Below the pieces are notes generated by a model. That model was not told the origin of the DNA and ran no database searches. It saw only the letters and a program-made list of their open reading frames with translations. This document shows positions 59,934 through 64,000 of a stretch of DNA of 64,000 bases, piece after piece (the first letter of the stretch is position 1; every line of letters starts with the position of its first letter). This DNA comes from Paratrimastix pyriformis (lineage: Eukaryota; Preaxostyla; Paratrimastigidae): NCBI GenBank assembly GCA_027972325.1, contig JAPMOS010000102.1:1-64000 (forward strand). Reading direction: 5' to 3'. A program made the position numbers and the translations under genes.

Positions 59934-61434
59934 GGCGGTCTCGGGGGCCATGGGGCGAGGGGCCTCGCGGATGGCCGGGTGCAGCCCGGGGGCCAGGGCC
60001 GCCCATTGGGCCTCACCCGTGGGCCACTCCAGCAGCCCGGTGGCGCCGCCGAGGGGGCACCCGGCCAGGGCGCCCGGCTCAGCAGCGAACTGGGGCATCC
60101 TGCCGGGCGGCAGCCCCAGCGGGACGGCATTGGGCCCCGACAGCAGCCCCAGGGCGGCGGCCCGGGAAGGGGAGGGTGAGGGGGATGGGGGCGGGGCTGC
60201 GGGGTCGGTCGACGCAGCGACGGCCGCCAGCCAGCCCATCAGCCGTCCCCACAGGCTGCGCCCCGTCCCAAACGGCCCGCCGGTGAGGAGGCCCGGCAAT
60301 GGTGAGGTATGGCGGTGGTGATAAGGATGACGGTGATGCGAAGGGTGAAGTAGAGTGATGGGGGGGTGATGCCAGGGGTGGGGGAGGGCGAGCCGAAGAG
60401 GCAGACCCATCTGTGCCCGCGGGGGGCAGGGCCGGGGCGGGCTGGGTGGGACCACCACCACCACCAACAGCAGCCGCATCAGCGGGGGCAAGGGTGGGGG
60501 CGGGGGAGAGATGGGCCTCCTCGGGGCCTCCGGGACGGTGCGCATCGGCTTCCATCTGGCGCAGCATGAAGAACTGCCGGAACACCTCTGCAGCACGGCC
60601 ACCCGAGACCGGGCCGCCGCGGGCCGTGTGCGGGAAGCCGGTGGGCGGGGGCGGCGGGGGTGCGGCGGGGGGGCAGTGGAGGGGCGGGCAGTGGGTGGGC
60701 AGCGGGGGGGTGCAGGCCACGGACGGGAGCGCTCCGCTGCCGAGGCGGGTGCGTGGCGAGAGGCCTCCTCCAGGGCCCCCGTCAGGCCCCAGGGGGACCC
60801 CGAGGGGGCGGGCGGGGGCGAGAGCCCGGGGGCCGGGGAGGCCTCCAATATGACCGGGGACTGCAGCAGGGCCGGGGGGCATGGCGATTGGGCGGGGGTG
60901 CCGGGGGCGCGTCGCTGCTGACGGCTGCTGCTGGGCGAGCGCTGGAGGGGGCCCTGGCGCCGCTTGGAGGGCAGCCGGCGTGGGCGCGGGGATGCCGGGG
61001 AGCCGGGGGCCGGGGCGCCTTCGACCTCGGGTTGGTCCGACGGCAGCCCCGCCGAGCGCAGGGTGGCCACGGCGTCGCAGAGGGCCTCCAGGTCTTGCTG
61101 CAGCCGCACCGCACGCTCCTCGCCCTCGCGGTCCATGGCCAGTCGCTGGTGCCCCGTGGGTTGAGTTGGACGGCCAAACAAATGGCGGTGAGCCGGAGAA
61201 GGAAAACGAGGTGGTGGGGCAGACCTCAAACTCTTCCGGGAGACCGGCCGAGGGGGATGGGGCAGGCTGCACCGCCGCGGGAAGGAAGGCATCGGGAAGA
61301 GAGCTCACCGGATAGCCGGTAATGGGGTCGACCATGACCACAGGAAACATCGTTGGGACCATCTGATTCGGAATGGCAGCCACTGGGCTACTATTACACC
61401 AGCCCCACGGCAGATATTGCCCCTCGGTCGTCAT
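52663..61434 (-). CDS. Giant SENP/Ulp1-family SUMO protease (C48 cysteine peptidase)
   Basis: N-terminal exons read in frame: 61434-61225, 61145-60725, 60587-60407, 60255-59784, 59693-58481, then several not fully resolved (58277-56830). The catalytic part is eight exons that join exactly: 56740-56660, 56437-56269, 55956-55802, 55188-55051, 54657-54571, 54397-54332, 53481-53447, 52921-52663. It has the C48 signature [53 protein letters not shown] with the catalytic His, EYLDSMG with the Asp, and [10 protein letters not shown] with the Gln and nucleophile Cys. The N-terminal extension (over 1,000 residues, Pro/Ala-rich, with a CAG-encoded run of about twelve Gln near 59900-59930) is far longer than in most homologues and probably directs localisation. 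The C-terminal tail is Lys/Arg-rich. It removes or matures SUMO, usually at the nuclear envelope or in the nucleus. A tRNA gene sits in intron 56438-56659. Two GC-AG introns occur (58480, 55801). Confidence 0.85.
53156..53410 (+). repeat. CTCTTC-type and GATCGTCCTCT satellites in the last SENP intron
   Basis: An irregular TCCTCTTCATCC array (53156-53255) is followed by about twelve copies of the 11-mer GATCGTCCTCT (53268-53402). On the transcribed minus strand both contain AG. Confidence 0.9.
53575..54325 (+). repeat. (GGCA)n and CATATTGGGGGCATGTGTGTG satellites in a SENP intron
   Basis: About 120 bp of GGCA repeats with a GACA end (53583-53722), then about 560 bp of a 22- to 26-bp unit CATATTGGGGGCATGTGTGTGTG (53765-54322) in some 24 copies that vary in GT length. 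Both lie in the SENP intron 53482-54331. Confidence 0.93.
55207..55676 (+). repeat. (CATC)n satellite in a SENP intron
   Basis: About 400 bp of CATC repeats interrupted regularly by CACCCAGC units, ending in a CCCAGCCG array (55612-55674), inside intron 55189-55801. Confidence 0.95.
56068..56245 (+). repeat. GGAGCAACAGGGCGG satellite in a SENP intron
   Basis: About ten copies of a 15- to 18-bp unit GGAGCAACAGGGCGGAGC in intron 55957-56268. Confidence 0.9.
56471..56541 (-). tRNA. tRNA-Thr (anticodon UGU), nested in a SENP intron
   Basis: On the minus strand the 71-nt sequence folds as a complete cloverleaf. The acceptor GCCTCAG pairs with CTGAGGC. The D-arm contains AGTGGCAGT. The anticodon stem TCCGC/GCGGG carries the loop TTTGTAA with anticodon TGT. 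The T-arm is GTGGG, loop TTCAATC, CCCAT. The anticodon reads ACA, threonine. There is no intron and no encoded CCA. It lies within intron 56438-56659 of the SENP gene, on the same strand, so it must rely on its internal RNA polymerase III A and B boxes. Confidence 0.93.
58286..58354 (+). repeat. (GGCAC)n satellite in a SENP intron
   Basis: About thirteen GGCAC units immediately upstream (on the minus strand) of the acceptor CTGCAG that opens the exon at 58277. Confidence 0.93.
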
Positions 61435-61608
61435 TCCTGAAGGAGTGTCCCCAACATTCGGCAGGGTTGGGTACAACGGAGCGCAGGGGAACTGAAACTG
61501 TGGCTGATCCAAGGCGACGCTGGGGCGTGCCCAAGTCAATCAAACGAGAACAGCGAGATCGACCCCTGCGAAGACGCCAAACTCGACCGTCAAACAACAA
61601 CCAAAAAA
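61435..61608. promoter_or_regulatory. 174-bp shared region between divergent SENP and isochorismatase-like genes
   Basis: The two start codons lie back to back. No conserved core-promoter element is obvious; a CAAACAACAACC stretch precedes the isochorismatase-like ATG. Confidence 0.4.
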
Positions 61609-62327
61609 ATGTCAGCTGCCTCTTCTTTCGAGGGGATTGCCTTGATGGTGTGCGACGTGCAGGAGCGGTTCCGCTCTGTGATCGGCCGCTTCGACGCCAT
61701 TGTACACGTGAGCAACGTCATGGCGCGGGCTTTCAAACTCATGCAGATTCCGGTCCTTTTTTCCGAGCAGTATCCCAAGGCGTTCCAACACACAGTTGCC
61801 GAGATTTCCACCGAAGGGGCCACTGTTGTCGAGAAAACTCAATTCAGTCTTCTCATCCCCCCCGTCGAGGAATTCTTGGCCCAGCACCACATTCACACGG
61901 TTGTCCTCACGGGCCTAGAAACCCACATTTGCATCCAGCAGACTGCCCTCGATCTGGTGCGGCGTGGGATCAAGGTCGGTTTCTTGGCCTTCCTCGGCTC
62001 ATAATATGTTCCCCCTGGGGCAGGTCTTCGTCCTGGCCGATGGTGTCTCGTCACAGCGCAAAGATGACCGCACGGTCGCTTTCTCGGTCCGTCTTCCGTG
62101 CCCTGGGTCTCGTCGCTGGTGCCACCCCGCGAACTGCGCGCCGCCGCTCATTGCCACCACGTGTCCCCTTCTCTCACTCCCCCCGGCAGCGGATGAGCCA
62201 GGTCGGGGTCATCGTGACCACGTCTCAATCCTACCTGTACGAGCTGCTCCGCGATAGCAGCCACCCCCTGTTCAAGCCGATCCTGGGCCTCATGATGGCG
62301 ACCCCGCGTCCCGAGTCGGGCCTCTGA
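61609..62327 (+). CDS. Isochorismatase-domain hydrolase (ISOC1/2-like)
   Basis: Exons 61609-61974, 62024-62086 and 62190-62327 give 188 residues, the usual length of a single-domain cysteine hydrolase of this superfamily. The catalytic triad is visible: Asp16 in MVCDVQERF, Lys76 in VVEKTQFS and Cys108 in GLETHICIQQTALDL. The C-terminal half VFVLADGVSSQRKDDR and the last helix (LYELLRDSSHPLFKPILGL) are as in eukaryotic ISOC proteins, which differ from bacterial isochorismatases; their natural substrate is unknown. No targeting peptide is evident. Introns are 49 and 103 bp and start GTCGGT and GTCCGT. Confidence 0.93.
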
Positions 62328-62764
62328 CCCCACCCCGTTCTCTAGCTCCTCTTCTCTTCTCTTCTCTCCCCCTCCCCCTCCCCCCAGCGCGCACGCCCAC
62401 ACACTCCGCACCCACTCGATTGCTTCTGTTTGGGGGAAGGGCGATGCGCACCTTGGGTGGGTTTTCTCTTCTGGGTTTCTTCTTTGCGCGTCCGAGCGGG
62501 CTGCTCCCTTCTTTGGGTGGGAGTCTTCTTTTTGTTTTTTGGTTGTTCTTTTCCCTTGTTTTTTCGGTCTTGGCCTTCGCTGATGATCTGTTCGGGCGCT
62601 CCACGGACATGAAATCGGGGAGGTGCCGTGCTTTGGGAGACGTGTTGGACAGCAGACAGTCGCCGGAGGGAAGGGTGGTAGAAGGCAGGGACGAATTTGG
62701 ACGACGAATGCGCCTGGACGGCAGCCTCCCATCAGGTTGAACTGACCACCGCCAACCAACCACA
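62328..62764. other. Intergenic region before the tRNA-His guanylyltransferase gene
   Basis: C/T-rich and T-rich tracts (62340-62400, 62510-62570), probably 3' UTR of the isochorismatase-like gene and promoter of the next. An ACAATG context marks the following start. Confidence 0.5.
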
Positions 62765-64000
62765 ATGAAAGAGCCGAGCAAAGAACAATGGAAAATGGCC
62801 CAAAAGTTTTCCTATGTGCGGCGGTTTGAGACAAATGATACCCTTTTGCCCCAGTGCTGGATTGTTCTCCGCATCGATGGACACCATTTCACTCAGTCTG
62901 TGAAACTTCTTCGGACGGTCTCATTTGCTTCGGAAGGTTTTGTGATCAATATCAATTTGAGAAGCCCAACGATATCCGGTGCCTCAATTTGATGAACGAC
63001 TCTGCACGCGCGCTCATGGAGTATTTCCCCGACATCGTCATGGCCTACGGGCAGAGTGACGAATATAGCTTTGCTTTCCGGCCATCCACCCAACTATACA
63101 AACGTCGGACCAGGTCTGTCCGGTCGGTCGGTCAGGGTCTCACCCCCGGGCAGCAAGCTGGTCTCGCTGGGGGTGTCCTGCTTCACGGCCCACTTCGTCA
63201 TGGGCTGGCCGCGCTACTTCCCGGGGGTGCCGCTGACCGTGGTTCCGACGTTCGATGGCCGGACGGTGTGCTACCCCAACCAGAAGGCCTTCAAGGACTA
63301 CTTCGCCTGGCGTCAGGCCGACTGTCCGTCCTCGGGGGGGTGGGGGCGGGTGGGGTGCATGGTGCAACCCGATGGGACGTTTCCACTCGGACCCGCACTC
63401 GGACCCACCTTCGTTCCCGTCACCCTCCCCTCCCGCAGGCCACATCAACAACCTCTACAACACCTGCTTCTGGACCTTGGTCAGGCGCGGGGGCCTCTCC
63501 AATTTGGACGCAACGGAACGCCTCAAGGTCTCCCGCCCCGCCCCTTCGATTCGCGACCAGCTGCCCGCCGCCCCCCTCTTGCTCGGCCCCTGCGGGTTTC
63601 TCATTCGTCTTCCTCCTCCTCACATTCTCCTCCTCCTCCTCCTCCTCCTCCTCCTTCTCCTCCTCCTCCTCATGATCGTCCTCCTCCCCATTCTTTTTCT
63701 TTTTCTTCGCCTTCTGGCGCTGCCGCAGGGCACCGACGCGGCCCAGAAGAACGAGATCCTCTTCACCCAGTTTTCCATCAACTACGCCAAGGAGCCGGCC
63801 CAGTTCCGGAAGGGCACCACCCTCGCCCGCCTCGCGCACCCCGCCCCCGCTGTCGCCGAGCAGCTTCCTGTGGTGCCCATCCCCGGACCTCCGCCAGCCG
63901 CCCCCGTTGAACCTGCCGCCGGATCCCAGGCTCCGTCATCGGCAGCCGCACCTGCAACGGCCGCCCCTGCCTCCACCACGAGTACCCAGGGGACGGAAGA
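62765..64000 (+). CDS. THG1: tRNA-His guanylyltransferase, 3' end beyond window
   Basis: Exons 62765-62895, 62937-63113, 63154-63323, 63439-63527 and 63729 to the window end join in frame. The protein adds G-1 to tRNA-His by 3'-5' nucleotide addition, needed for histidyl-tRNA synthetase recognition. Family marks are the metal-binding [38 protein letters not shown] with the second metal ligand, [42 protein letters not shown] and LFTQFSINY. The first two introns are 41 and 40 bp, the smallest in the window. After the conserved domain ends ([10 protein letters not shown]) a Pro/Ala-rich tail continues past the window and no stop is seen. It likely acts in cytosol or nucleus; no mitochondrial presequence is visible. 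Confidence 0.95.

Overview
The window is nuclear DNA of a GC-rich, intron-rich unicellular eukaryote. Nearly every gene is split, with introns ending in AG and often packed with microsatellites, and there is a Ty3/gypsy-type retroelement and a nested nuclear-style tRNA gene. Families of the Tmc (tiny macrocysts) type point to a free-living protist such as an amoebozoan, heterolobosean or metamonad; a Paratrimastix-like metamonad is my best guess, at low confidence. All exon models were read by eye and checked only by reading-frame continuity across splice junctions.

Layout. 1-2917: 3' part of an unrecognised gene (+). 3219-7852: twelve-exon GPH/SLC45/SUT-type sugar transporter (+). 8736-15952: a chromodomain-bearing Ty3/gypsy element with identical 92-bp LTRs. 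About 16174-28092: a giant Tmc-family membrane protein with a hemerythrin-like C-terminus (+). 29115-29666: ankyrin-repeat protein (+). 30799-33809: coiled-coil protein with a pseudokinase (+). 33948-38129: N-acylated, four-helix-bundle, EF-hand, kinase-like protein resembling MLKL (+). 38314-39228: four-TM protein with a PPxY tail (-). 39417-41847: F-box/LRR protein (-). 41904-44075: secreted GH16 glucanase (+). 44171-48646: seven bacterial-type Ig-like domains plus a kinase-like domain (-). 48919-51577: zinc-ribbon, Met-rich protein (-). 51859-52632: unrecognised Ala/Pro-rich protein (+). 52663-61434: giant SENP/Ulp1 SUMO protease (-) with a tRNA-Thr(UGU) gene inside one intron. 61609-62327: isochorismatase-like hydrolase (+). 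62765 to the end: tRNA-His guanylyltransferase (+).

The most interesting block is 30.8-48.6 kb. Three genes end in related kinase-like domains that have lost catalytic residues to different degrees, and each carries a different N-terminal module (coiled coil; acylated helical bundle plus EF-hand; tandem Ig-like domains). The middle one has the overall plan of MLKL, the executioner of necroptosis in animals with relatives in plants. This is inference from sequence pattern and needs structure comparison.

At genome scale, the 5' splice sites are strikingly non-standard: by my hand count about 80 of 84 modelled introns have C at +3, in a GTCYG/GTCNG context, and three GC-AG introns keep the same GCCNG form. 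Most intronic satellites contain no AG on the transcribed sense strand, and several introns and one 3' end carry extra copies of the adjacent exon edge.
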